DNA of 64,000 nucleotides from Chitinophaga oryzae (GTDB taxonomy: Bacteria; Bacteroidota; Bacteroidia; Chitinophagales; Chitinophagaceae). Shown here piece after piece: positions 1-7,781 of this stretch. How positions within the stretch are numbered: position 1 is the stretch's first letter; every line of letters begins with the position of its first letter. The position numbers were made by a program, and so were the translations under genes. The stretch covers positions 1,798,001 to 1,862,000 of the forward strand of contig NZ_CP051204.2 in the NCBI RefSeq assembly GCF_012516375.2, given 5' to 3'. The notes beneath the pieces were generated by a model. That model ran no database searches and was not told the origin of the DNA. It saw only the letters and a list, made by a program, of their open reading frames with translations.

Positions 1-799
1 CTGCGAGGTCCTGTGGGGAAGCGCTGCCGCCTTGCAGGTTGAAGAGGCCGGCCAGCTGGGAGTGTTTCTGCATGAAATCATTAAAAGCGGGTACTTTTTT
101 GATGATCTCCATGGCTTTCTGTTCTGCTTTCTTTTTGTCCTTGAAGACTTCTTTGTATTCTTTCAGTTGCTGGGCATAGTAATAGGCTTCCTTGTTCATT
201 TTCTGAAGGTCTTTGGTGAAGCCGGTGTATTGGGCCAGTTGTTCTTTCAGCTGCTGTTTACGCTCGCGTATAAACGATTTGATGGCTTCGGCCTGCTGCA
301 GCTTGTCCTTGAGGGCGTCCATGGACTTGCTGGCGTTGTTCAGTTTGTCGGTGAGACCTTTGGTTTGTTTGAGCAGGTCGCCGGAGCCTTTCAGGAAAGC
401 GAGTGAGTTCTGCAGGCTGTCCAGGTAAGGGCCGCCGGGCTGGGAGAGGACGGCTGGTACCTTTACTTTCCCCAGTTTGCCTTTGAGGCGCGCCTGCAGG
501 TTGCCCAGCGAGTCGATGCTGCGGGTGAATATATTTTTGGCGGCGAGGCTGTCTATTTTGGACAGTTTTTTCTGCATGGCCTGTTCTTCTTTCAGGAAGC
601 GTTTGAGGGCTTTATCGGTGCGGGAGGTTACCTGTTTATTGAGCTTGTCGGCTTTGCTTTTGGCGGTGGAAATAAATTTTTCGGGTACCTGTTGCACTTT
701 GGCGGCCACACTGTCTTTTTTAGCCAGGATATCCTGTGCCAGTACGGGCTGCAGGGAGCAACAACAAACCAGGAATATAATAGCGTGAAATAGTTTCAT
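1..799 (-). CDS. secreted coiled-coil protein, partial (3' end beyond window)
   Basis: The reading frame opens at an ATG at 797-799 on the minus strand and runs without a stop to the left edge, so about 266 residues are visible and the C-terminus is missing. Residues 1-22 form a Sec signal peptide (MKLFHAIIFLVCCCSLQPVLAQ) with a likely cut after LAQ. The rest is rich in Lys, Gln, Glu, Ala and Leu with long helical stretches (for example around AEQKAMEIIKK), as expected for a periplasmic coiled-coil protein. I recognise no catalytic motif and no named family. It is the last gene downstream of nrdBA on the same strand, but a terminator at 875-904 separates them. Function unknown; the gene call rests on frame length, signal peptide and codon use like its neighbours. 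Confidence 0.75.
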   Translation of the reverse strand, partial: MKLFHAIIFLVCCCSLQPVLAQDILAKKDSVAAKVQQVPEKFISTAKSKADKLNKQVTSRTDKALKRFLKEEQAMQKKLSKIDSLAAKNIFTRSIDSLGNLQARLKGKLGKVKVPAVLSQPGGPYLDSLQNSLAFLKGSGDLLKQTKGLTDKLNNASKSMDALKDKLQQAEAIKSFIRERKQQLKEQLAQYTGFTKDLQKMNKEAYYYAQQLKEYKEVFKDKKKAEQKAMEIIKKVPAFNDFMQKHSQLAGLFNLQGGSASPQDLA

Positions 800-874
800 A
801 TTATAGGTACGGGTTACAAAAATAGTCTGACTGCTATAGGGCAGCAAGATAGGGATTATCCTTCAGATGCAGGC

Positions 875-904
875 AAAAAAAATCCCCGGCCGTTGAGACC
901 GGGG
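875..904 (-). terminator. rho-independent terminator of nrdBA
   Basis: On the minus strand a stem CCCCGG/CCGGGG (884-889 with 899-904) with a nine-base loop is followed by a run of eight T (875-882). It sits 36 bases past the nrdA stop codon. Confidence 0.8.
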
Positions 905-939
905 AGGTGATAATTATACTTATAAACCCTTTGCAAATC

Positions 940-3315
940 TTAGGCGCTGCAGGTAACACAACCTTCTTCCATGGTGCAGACAGCTCCCTCAGGGATGTCG
1001 TCGATGGATACGTCACCGCCTTTGGCGATAACGGGTTGGATCTGCTGGCCGCCTTGTTTTTCAACGGTGAACTGTACCGCCTGTGTAGCTGCCTGTGTAC
1101 GCAGGTAGTACATACCGGTTTTGAGGCCTTTTTTCCATGCGTAGAAGTGCATGGAGGTCAGCTTCGCGGCGGTAGGTGTGTCCACGAACAGGTTCAGGGA
1201 CTGTGACTGGCAGATGAACGCGCCGCGGTCGGCCGCCATGTCAATCAGGCTGCGTTGTTTGATTTCCCATACTGTTTTGTACAGTTCCTTGATGTTAGCC
1301 GGGATCTCTGCGATATTCTGGATAGAACCGTTGGCGGAAATGATTTTTGTTTTCATGTCATTATCCCACAGGCCCAGTTCCACGAGGTCTTTCAGCAGGT
1401 GTTTGTTCACCACCACAAACTCACCGCTCAGTACGCGGCGGGTGTAGATGTTGGAGGTGTACGGCTCGAAGCACTCGTTGTTGCCCAGGATCTGGGAAGT
1501 GGAGGCTGTCGGCATCGGCGCCAGCAGGAGGGAGTTTCGGATACCATCTTTGATGATGGATTTCTTCAGCGAATCCCAATCCCAGCGGGAAGACGGTGTT
1601 ACGTCCCACATATCGAACTGCAGGATGCCTTTGGAGGCGGGAGAGCCCGGGAAGGTTTCGTAGTGGCCGTCTTTTTTGGCGAGGTCGTTGGAAGCGGTAA
1701 GACCGGCGAAGTAGATGGTTTCAAATATTTCGCTGTTCAGTTTACGTGCTTCTTCGCTTTCGAAAGGATAACGCATCAGGATGAACGCATCGGCGAGGCC
1801 TTGTACGCCCAGGCCGATCGGGCGGTGGCGCAGGTTGCTGCGTTCTGCCTCTTCTACCGGGTAGTAGTTGTAGTCGATGATTTTGTTCAGGTTCAAAGTA
1901 GCCTGGTAGGTTACTTCAAACAGTTTCTGATGGTCAAACTGTCCTTCGTTCACGAAGCGGGGCAGCGCCAGGGAGGCGAGGTTACATACGGCCACTTCGT
2001 TGGCGTCGGTATATTCGATGATCTCGGTGCAGAGGTTGGAGCTCTTGATGGTGCCCAGGTTCTGCTGGTTGGACTTGCGGTTGGCGGAGTCTTTATACAG
2101 CAGGTACGGGGTGCCGGTTTCAATCTGGGCGTCCAGGATGGCGAACCACAGGTCCTGTGCTTTCACGGTTCTGCGGGCGCGGTTTTCCTTTTCGTATTTT
2201 TCATACAGGGCTTCAAATTCTTCGCCCCAGCATTCGTGCAGTCCGGGTGCTTCATGCGGACAGAAGAGGGACCAGGTGCCGTTGGATTCCACGCGTTTCA
2301 TGAACAGGTCAGGCATCCAGAGGGCGTAGAAGAGGTCGCGGGCGCGCATTTCTTCTTTACCGTGGTTTTTACGCAGGTCCAGGAATTCGAAGATATCGGC
2401 ATGCCATGGCTCCAGGTAGATGGCGAAAGCGCCTTTGCGTTTGCCGCCGCCCTGGTCCACATAACGGGCGGTGTCGTTGAATACACGCAGCATCGGGATG
2501 ATACCGTTGGAGGTACCGTTGGTGCCGCTGATATAGGAACCGGTAGCCCGGATGTTGTGAATGCTGAGACCGATACCGCCGGCGCTCTGGGAGATCTTGG
2601 CAGTCTGCTTCAGGGTGTCGTAGATACCTTCGATGCTGTCGTCCTGCATGGTGAGCAGGAAGCAGGAAGACATCTGCGGTTTCGGTGTGCCGGCGTTGAA
2701 GAGGGTAGGCGTGGCGTGTGTGAACCAGCGCTCGCTCATCAGGTTGTATGTTTTGATCGCGGACTCGATATCTTCTTTGTGGATACCTACAGACACTCGC
2801 ATGAACATGTGCTGCGGACGTTCTACCACTTTACCGTCTGTTTTCAGCAGGTAAGAGCGCTCCAGGGTTTTGAAACCGAAGTAGTCGAAGGCGAAGTCGC
2901 GGTCATAAATAATGTTGGAGTCCAGGATGTCTGCATTTTTCTCAATGATCTCCCAAACCTCGTCAGACAGCAGGGCTGCGTTCTTGCCGGTTTTAGGGTC
3001 AATGTAGTTGTACAGTTTGCACATCGTTTTGGAGAACGATTTTTCTGTATTCTTATGCAGGTTGCTTACAGCTATGCGGGAAGCCAGCAGGGCGTAGTCA
3101 GGGTGTTTGGTGGTGAGGGACGCCGCCGTTTCAGCCGCGAGGTTGTCCAGCTCGGAAGTGGTCACACCGTCGTATAAACCCTGGATCACTTTCTTGGCCA
3201 CGTCTATTGCGTCTACATATTCCGTATTAAAACCGTAGCACAGTTTTTCGATACGGGCGGTGATCTTGTCGAATTTCACCGCTTCTTTTCGTCCATCTCT
3301 CTTGATTACGAACAT
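940..3315 (-). CDS. nrdA: ribonucleoside-diphosphate reductase, alpha (large) subunit
   Basis: Catalytic subunit of aerobic class Ia ribonucleotide reductase, which reduces ribonucleoside diphosphates to deoxyribonucleotides in the cytoplasm. The 791-residue product starts with an ATP-cone allosteric domain (about residues 1-90, [18 protein letters not shown]). The redox and radical residues fall at C218 ([11 protein letters not shown]), N427/C429/E431 (SSNLCTEI) and C444 ([11 protein letters not shown]), the same numbers as in mammalian R1. The C-terminus ends CVTCSA, a Cys pair that would be reduced by thioredoxin or glutaredoxin. Together with the R2 partner this is a eukaryote-like class Ia enzyme rather than the E. 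coli NrdA subtype. It lies downstream of nrdB across a 134-base AT-rich spacer and is followed by a terminator. Confidence 0.97.
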   Translation of the reverse strand: MFVIKRDGRKEAVKFDKITARIEKLCYGFNTEYVDAIDVAKKVIQGLYDGVTTSELDNLAAETAASLTTKHPDYALLASRIAVSNLHKNTEKSFSKTMCKLYNYIDPKTGKNAALLSDEVWEIIEKNADILDSNIIYDRDFAFDYFGFKTLERSYLLKTDGKVVERPQHMFMRVSVGIHKEDIESAIKTYNLMSERWFTHATPTLFNAGTPKPQMSSCFLLTMQDDSIEGIYDTLKQTAKISQSAGGIGLSIHNIRATGSYISGTNGTSNGIIPMLRVFNDTARYVDQGGGKRKGAFAIYLEPWHADIFEFLDLRKNHGKEEMRARDLFYALWMPDLFMKRVESNGTWSLFCPHEAPGLHECWGEEFEALYEKYEKENRARRTVKAQDLWFAILDAQIETGTPYLLYKDSANRKSNQQNLGTIKSSNLCTEIIEYTDANEVAVCNLASLALPRFVNEGQFDHQKLFEVTYQATLNLNKIIDYNYYPVEEAERSNLRHRPIGLGVQGLADAFILMRYPFESEEARKLNSEIFETIYFAGLTASNDLAKKDGHYETFPGSPASKGILQFDMWDVTPSSRWDWDSLKKSIIKDGIRNSLLLAPMPTASTSQILGNNECFEPYTSNIYTRRVLSGEFVVVNKHLLKDLVELGLWDNDMKTKIISANGSIQNIAEIPANIKELYKTVWEIKQRSLIDMAADRGAFICQSQSLNLFVDTPTAAKLTSMHFYAWKKGLKTGMYYLRTQAATQAVQFTVEKQGGQQIQPVIAKGGDVSIDDIPEGAVCTMEEGCVTCSA

Positions 3316-3339
3316 GGGTTTGTGAATTTAAGAGGTTAG

Positions 3340-3449
3340 ATAAATGATTTTGGAATTTTGAGATTTTTTGATTTTGAAATTTTGTTAGTTCGATATTTAG
3401 AAATCTCCCTAAAATCAAAAAATCCGTAAATCAAAAAATCCCAAAATGA
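3340..3449. repeat. AT-rich word-repeat inverted element (nrdB-nrdA spacer)
   Basis: The spacer is built from repeated words. The left arm (about 3345-3384) carries GATTTTTTGATTTTGAAATT and the right arm (about 3413-3448) carries AAATCAAAAAATCC twice. The arms can pair imperfectly. The right arm ends at the nrdB stop codon. It belongs to the same family as the elements at 19126, 39485, 41827 and 62622. Confidence 0.7.
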
Positions 3450-4424
3450 TTAAAAGTCTTCTTCCAGGCTGAAGGTCTGCGCTTCTTTGCTGCCGCCCAT
3501 TACGCCTGACTTCTGATAGTCACCCACACGTTTCTCAAAGAAATTGGTCTTGCCCTGCAATGAAATCATTTCCATGAAGTCAAAAGGATTGGACGCGTTG
3601 TATATCTTGCTGTAGCCCAGCTCAGACAACCATCTGTCGGCCACAAACTCGATGTACTGGGACATCAGGTCTGAGTTCATGCCGATAAGGGCCACTGGTA
3701 AGGCTTCAGTGATGAATTCTTTTTCATAGCTCACCGCATCACGGATGATGGTGTGTACCTGCTCTTCGCTCAGTTTGTTTTCCAGCATGCTGTACAACAG
3801 GCAGGCGAACTCGCAGTGCAGGCCTTCATCACGGCTGATCAGCTCGTTGGAGAAGGTCAGGCCTGGCATCAGTCCTCTTTTCTTCAGCCAGAAGATAGAG
3901 CAGAAGCTGCCGCTGAAGAAGATGCCTTCTACCGCCGCAAAGGCCACCAGGCGCTCTGCGAAAGTGCCGTTCTCGATCCAGCGGAGCGCCCATTCCGCTT
4001 TTTTCTTCACCGCAGGTACGGTGTCGATCGCGTGGAACAGACGGTCTTTCTCTGCCGGGTCCTTGATATAGGTATCAATCAGCAAAGCATATGTCTCGGA
4101 GTGGATATTTTCCATCATGATCTGGAAACCGTAGAAACAACGGGCTTCCGGGATCTGTACTTCGCTCATGAAGTTCACTGCCAGGTTCTCGTTCACGATA
4201 CCGTCGCTGGCTGCGAAAAATGCAAGTACATGGGATATAAAGTGGCGCTCACCGTCATTCATGCTGGCCCAGTCTTTCATGTCTGCGCTCAGGTCTATCT
4301 CTTCGGCCGTCCAAAAACTCGCTTCGTGCTTCTTATAGTGCTCCCAAATCTTCGGATATTTGATCGGCAATAAGACAAAACGGTCCTTGTTCTCTTTTAA
4401 AAGAATTTCATTCTCGTTACTCAT
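3450..4424 (-). CDS. nrdB: ribonucleoside-diphosphate reductase, beta (small, R2) subunit
   Basis: Houses the di-iron/tyrosyl radical cofactor that starts catalysis in NrdA. The 324-residue sequence closely resembles eukaryotic R2. Metal ligands can be placed at D74 (AASDGIV), E105 and H108 (ENIHSETY), E166 (AAVEGIFF), E200 and H203 (SRDEGLHC), and the radical tyrosine at Y112. The C-terminal tail TFSLEEDF resembles the eukaryotic tail that docks on R1. All ligands and the tyrosine are present, so a classical stable-radical class Ia enzyme is expected. It is the first gene of the nrdB-nrdA pair. The upstream 495-base region carries a -7 element, two DnaA-box-like sites and an 18-bp palindrome, which suggests replication-linked control. 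Confidence 0.97.
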   Translation of the reverse strand: MSNENEILLKENKDRFVLLPIKYPKIWEHYKKHEASFWTAEEIDLSADMKDWASMNDGERHFISHVLAFFAASDGIVNENLAVNFMSEVQIPEARCFYGFQIMMENIHSETYALLIDTYIKDPAEKDRLFHAIDTVPAVKKKAEWALRWIENGTFAERLVAFAAVEGIFFSGSFCSIFWLKKRGLMPGLTFSNELISRDEGLHCEFACLLYSMLENKLSEEQVHTIIRDAVSYEKEFITEALPVALIGMNSDLMSQYIEFVADRWLSELGYSKIYNASNPFDFMEMISLQGKTNFFEKRVGDYQKSGVMGGSKEAQTFSLEEDF

Positions 4425-4563
4425 AATAATATTTTTTTATTCGGGTCGCGGTTTTTCGGTTTTTCCTATTTGGGGTTGGTATACTGAAAAATTCGCATAT
4501 CTCACATTTACTACCCACCTGCTTCCAGCATCAATATCCTAAAACACATTACGTCCGGGATTA

Positions 4564-4571
4564 CAAATGTA
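4564..4571 (-). promoter_or_regulatory. -7 promoter element of nrdB
   Basis: On the minus strand this reads TACATTTG, an exact match to the Bacteroidota -7 consensus TAnnTTTG. The leader to the nrdB ATG would be about 130 bases. I found no convincing -33 element at the usual spacing. Confidence 0.4.
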
Positions 4572-4611
4572 AGGAACGACATTAGCGAGGGCTGTTTTAG
4601 TTTTCAACAGG

Positions 4612-4678
4612 TGTGGAAAAACAATGTGAACATTGTTGGAATGTAGTGCCGGCGCATGTTTCACGCCTATGTGGATAA
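4612..4678. promoter_or_regulatory. DnaA-box pair upstream of nrdB
   Basis: 4670-4678 reads TGTGGATAA, the exact complement of the DnaA box TTATCCACA. 4612-4620 reads TGTGGAAAA, one mismatch away. E. coli nrdAB is known to be DnaA-controlled, so a regulatory role here is reasonable; binding is inferred. Confidence 0.45.
4620..4637. promoter_or_regulatory. 18-bp palindrome, candidate operator
   Basis: AACAATGTGAACATTGTT: perfect 8-bp arms with a GA centre, lying between the two DnaA-box-like sites. It does not match the NrdR box as I know it. The regulator is unknown. Confidence 0.45.
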
Positions 4679-4919
4679 CGCTGGGTATAACATTTTTTCT
4701 TCATGAAATAAGCGTGACATTTTGGATGGGAAACGGGCGAAAATCCGCTGAAACTTCCCCTGGCCGCCCGTTCGATATATACACAAAAATCTTATGAATC
4801 GGCTAAAGCAATGAACATCAGTAGAAAAAAAGCCGCTGGCAAATTTTTGTTAAATTGACTACCGGAATATATTATTATAAGGATTAATTTTTCATATTTA
4901 CGGCTGATCAACTACGCAT

Positions 4920-5561
4920 ATGTCAGAACCGGTAATTGCCCTTCACGCTGTTAAAAAGAATTACCAGAACGTGCCTGTACTGGATATTCCCCGCCTCGAA
5001 CTGTCTGCCGGCATCTACTGGCTGCAGGGCGAAAACGGCGCGGGTAAGACCACCTGTATGAAAGTGATGGCCGGCCTCATACCCTTCAAAGGGGAAATCC
5101 GGCTTCGCGGCGATGTCAGCAGCAAAGAACACCCCGTCGCTTTCCGCCGCCTCATCAACTACGCGGAAGCGGAACCGTTCTACCCCGCTTTCCTCACAGG
5201 CCGCGACCTGCTGGAGCTATACCTCGGCACCAAAGGGGGCGACCGCCGCCTGATCGGCGAAACAGCAGAAAGAATGGGCGTGCATGCCTTTGTGAATAAC
5301 CCGGTCAGCACCTACTCCAGCGGCATGCTCAAAAAACTGTCGCTCCTCCTCGCGTTTACCGGCAACCCGGTAGTCATCCTGCTCGACGAGCCCCTTATCA
5401 CCATCGACACCCGCACCCTGGCGATCATGTACGACCTCGTCCGCACCTGGCACGCCAACGGCACCACTTTCGTCATTACCTCCCACCAGCCGCTCGATCC
5501 CGACGAGGTCACCCTCACCGGCACCCTGCGGGTAGCGGAGAAAAATATTACGCTCAATTGA
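4920..5561 (+). CDS. ABC transporter ATP-binding protein
   Basis: Cytoplasmic ATPase subunit of an ABC system, 213 residues, a single nucleotide-binding domain. Walker A is GENGAGKTT (about residues 38-46), the signature is YSSGMLKKLS and Walker B is VVILLDEPLITID with the catalytic Glu. The switch His is in ITSHQPL. This domain type is common in exporters and in gliding- or lantibiotic-type ABC systems; the substrate cannot be told. The stop codon is one base from the ATG of the next gene, a multi-membrane protein, so the two are translationally coupled and most likely form one transporter. Confidence 0.9.
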   Translation: MSEPVIALHAVKKNYQNVPVLDIPRLELSAGIYWLQGENGAGKTTCMKVMAGLIPFKGEIRLRGDVSSKEHPVAFRRLINYAEAEPFYPAFLTGRDLLELYLGTKGGDRRLIGETAERMGVHAFVNNPVSTYSSGMLKKLSLLLAFTGNPVVILLDEPLITIDTRTLAIMYDLVRTWHANGTTFVITSHQPLDPDEVTLTGTLRVAEKNITLN

Positions 5562-5562
5562 T

Positions 5563-6684
5563 ATGCGTTCAGTTACGGCCATCCTGCAAAAGATATTCAC
5601 CGCCCAATTTTATATCCGGAACACGGGCTTCTTCCTCGTGCTGTTCTACCTGATGTTCGGCGTGGTGGACAGCGGCAGCCTGCTCCCGTATCACCGGGGA
5701 CTCATGCTGGGCTTCCTCGGAAACATCGTTTTCCTGCTGCTCGTCTTCGCGCTGTGGACGCTCTATGCACTCAAATGCACAGGCTTCGTCATGAAAGTGC
5801 TGCAAAGCCAGGGCTACGAATTCCTGTACCCTACCATGGGCAGCATGGATAAAAACAAGCGGCTCCGCGCATGGCTGCTGGTCCATAACGCCATCTACCT
5901 GCCGGTATGGCTGTATGCCGGCACGGCCATGGTGGTGGGCTTCCGGCATCAGTACTACGGCGCCTCCGTCAGCATCCTGCTTTTCAACATCGCGATGGCC
6001 GTATGGCCGGTAGCGCTGTACGACAGGAAACTATTCCAGCCGGACACTTTCTTTTTTACCGGCTACCTGCAACGGTGGCTCAACCGCCACTTTACAAAAC
6101 CGCCGGTGCTCTACTTCCTGTATGAGCTGTTCACCCAGTTTCCCCGCCGCATCCTCTCGGCCAAAATCATCTCCGCCGTGGTGCTGTGGCTCACCTTCTT
6201 TCTTATGCAGGAAGGCGGCTACTTCGACCTGCGCGGCCTCCAGCTGGGCGTAATGGTCAGCGTACTGCTGCATCTGCAATTGCTCACCCATCACCGCGCG
6301 TTCGACGATACCTGGCTCAACTTCATGGAAAACCTGCCCATCAGCACTTTCCGCCACTATATGCGCATAGCGGCCATCTACCTGATGATGTGGATACCGG
6401 AAATGGTGATGATCACTGTGAACGCCTATACGAAAACATCCCCGCTGTCCCTGCTCATGGTATTTGGTATTGCGCTGTCGCTGTTGATGTTCTTCCGCTC
6501 GCTCCTATATTTTCCGAAGATGAATAACGAACTGCACGTGCGTTATGTACTGCTGACATGCTTCGTCGTGCTGTTTATGGTGCTGGGGCATTATGAATGG
6601 CTGGCGATACTGCTGCTGCAGGCGCTTTCTGCGATTGTCTTCTTTGCAAAATATCGTAAATACGAACCTTACATCGAGCCGTAA
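5563..6684 (+). CDS. ABC transporter permease-like membrane protein
   Basis: A 373-residue polytopic membrane protein with roughly nine to ten hydrophobic segments (for example FFLVLFYLMFGVV, IVFLLLVFALWTLYAL, LLTCFVVLFMVLG near the C-terminus). No enzyme motif is visible. It follows the ATPase gene with a one-base gap and is the natural transmembrane partner of that ABC system. I cannot assign a Pfam family or substrate with certainty. Codon use matches the ATPase gene. No intrinsic terminator was found directly behind it; the next 510 bases are gene-free. Confidence 0.75.
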   Translation: MRSVTAILQKIFTAQFYIRNTGFFLVLFYLMFGVVDSGSLLPYHRGLMLGFLGNIVFLLLVFALWTLYALKCTGFVMKVLQSQGYEFLYPTMGSMDKNKRLRAWLLVHNAIYLPVWLYAGTAMVVGFRHQYYGASVSILLFNIAMAVWPVALYDRKLFQPDTFFFTGYLQRWLNRHFTKPPVLYFLYELFTQFPRRILSAKIISAVVLWLTFFLMQEGGYFDLRGLQLGVMVSVLLHLQLLTHHRAFDDTWLNFMENLPISTFRHYMRIAAIYLMMWIPEMVMITVNAYTKTSPLSLLMVFGIALSLLMFFRSLLYFPKMNNELHVRYVLLTCFVVLFMVLGHYEWLAILLLQALSAIVFFAKYRKYEPYIEP

Positions 6685-6731
6685 CATTTTCATATTGTCC
6701 GTAATTCCGATGCCGTGTGTCCGTTATATTT

Positions 6732-6771
6732 CATTCCCCGGGCTCACGCCCGGGGCTACGGTGTTGTTCAG
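6732..6771 (+). repeat. REP-like hairpin element A
   Basis: Perfect stem CCCCGGGC (6736-6743) with GCCCGGGG (6748-6755), loop TCAC, followed by CTACGGTGTTGTTCAG. The tail and loop are shared with the element at 7129-7168 on the other strand, so this is a repeat family and not only a terminator. Confidence 0.65.
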
Positions 6772-6962
6772 ACACTTTTACGGCGGTGTCATGATAATAA
6801 TGGGTTGGGTGTAGCGTGGTGAAATAGCCAATATAGTAAACGGATAGGATGCCGCCGATATAGCGCTTACATAACCGGTGCTGAAATAGCCGGCATAGCA
6901 GGCTGATGGAATATAACCACCGCAAAGCTTAATAGTGCGCGTTTGTATTCATGTAACAACAG

Positions 6963-7009
6963 TTCAAATGAATGAGGCTAACCAATTTGGTTAGCCTCAT
7001 TCATTTGAA
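6963..7009. repeat. 47-bp perfect palindrome
   Basis: Arms of 23 bases (left arm starts TTCAAATGAATGAGGCTAAC) are exactly complementary around a single central T. There is no T run directly after it on either strand, so it is not a standard intrinsic terminator. It is not like the other repeats of the window. Confidence 0.85.
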
Positions 7010-7128
7010 AAGAATCAAAAATCTAAAATGTTTTTTCGTTTAACCGTTCAGGTTCGATGAGCGGGCCTTATTTCCCTATCGCCAGACGGGCTTATCCCAA
7101 GAGCGAAAGCACTATGCTGCATGAAGAC

Positions 7129-7168
7129 CTGAACAACATCGTAGCCCGGGGCGTGAACCCTGGGAATA
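7129..7168 (-). repeat. REP-like hairpin element B
   Basis: Read on the minus strand: a hairpin of CCCAGGG and CGCCCCGGG halves followed by CTACGATGTTGTTCAG. It shares about 35 of 40 positions with element A at 6732-6771, including the loop TTCAC/CTCAC and the 16-base tail with one change. The orientation is inverted relative to A, as in paired REP elements. Confidence 0.6.
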
Positions 7169-7194
7169 ATGCGCGTGATTCGCGGTGCGGTAAT

Positions 7195-7764
7195 TTATTT
7201 CCCGGCAGGCGGAAAACGATCGCTCAGTGCTGCCAGTGATTCGAGCATCAGCGGCAGTTGCTTGCGGATGAATTCATCCGTCAGGTTGCCGGTTTCGTCG
7301 AATTTGTGCTGTGCGTTGGCAATCATGATTTCAGGTTTGTTCACTACGTGGGCGTTGAGGAACACCATCACCTGCCGCAGATGGTACTGCATGCGTGCGG
7401 TGCCTACGTTACCCTGGCTGGCGCCCAGGATTGCTACTGCCTTTTCATTGAAAGGTTTGTCGGGGTGCCGGGAAAGCACGTCTATCACGTTCTTCAGGCC
7501 ACCGGGGACAGAGTAGTTGTATTCCGGTGAAACAAAAATAACCCCGTCGGAGGCTGCAATTTTCTGTACAAGCGGCACTACCTGTTCCAGCAGCTCCGTA
7601 TGTACGTCGGCGTTATACATCGGTACGTGGTCATAAAAGACCTGCTCAATGGTAATGTGTGACGGCGCCAGCAGTTGCATGGCTTTCAGCGCCATTTCGT
7701 TGTAGGACCCTTTTCTCAGACTGCCACAGAAGGCAATGAAATGGTACTTTTTTTCGACAGACAT
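7195..7764 (-). CDS. NADPH-dependent FMN reductase family protein
   Basis: Flavodoxin-fold NAD(P)H:FMN/quinone oxidoreductase of the YieF/ChrR type, 189 residues, cytoplasmic. The FMN phosphate loop is GSLRKGSYN (about residues 14-22). The second FMN-contact motif is SPEYNYSVPGGLKNVIDVLS (about 79-98), typical for the family. The ATG at 7762-7764 fits the usual start just before the first beta strand (YHFIAFCGSLRKGS). It lies 17 bases downstream of the helical-repeat gene at 7782-9335 and may share its transcript. The physiological electron acceptor is not evident. Confidence 0.9.
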   Translation of the reverse strand: MSVEKKYHFIAFCGSLRKGSYNEMALKAMQLLAPSHITIEQVFYDHVPMYNADVHTELLEQVVPLVQKIAASDGVIFVSPEYNYSVPGGLKNVIDVLSRHPDKPFNEKAVAILGASQGNVGTARMQYHLRQVMVFLNAHVVNKPEIMIANAQHKFDETGNLTDEFIRKQLPLMLESLAALSDRFPPAGK

Positions 7765-7781
7765 GGTGATACTTTAGATGA

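Larger units (their letters stand above)
4425..4919. other. divergent intergenic region nrdB / ABC exporter
   Basis: This 495-base gap between divergent genes holds no plausible gene. It contains a -7 element for nrdB (4564-4571), two DnaA-box-like sites (4612-4620, 4670-4678), the palindrome AACAATGTGAACATTGTT (4620-4637) and a half match to parS (TGTTTCACG near 4657). Confidence 0.6.
6685..7194. other. gene-free region with hairpin repeats
   Basis: 510 bases between the ABC operon and the flavin reductase gene. It holds two REP-like hairpin elements in opposite orientation (6732-6771 and 7129-7168), a 47-bp perfect palindrome (6963-7009), and degenerate copies of the word GAAATAGCC (around 6821 and 6882). 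Short open frames here overlap these repeats, and I see no real gene. Confidence 0.65.

Noticed and set aside
1255..3177. 640-codon open frame antisense to nrdA
   Set aside because: Exactly opposite a certain gene; composition reflects its codon bias, and there is no recognisable protein.
4655..4668. parS-like half site TGTTTCACG
   Set aside because: The second half does not match TGTTTCACGTGAAACA; a half match is expected by chance.
4560..4800. Possible replication origin (DnaA boxes, AT stretches, parAB in the same window)
   Set aside because: Only two boxes, no dnaA/dnaN nearby and parAB 54 kb away; transcriptional control of nrd is the simpler reading.
7057..7239. 60-codon open frame
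   Set aside because: Lies across a REP-like hairpin and runs into the flavin reductase gene on the other strand; not protein-like.
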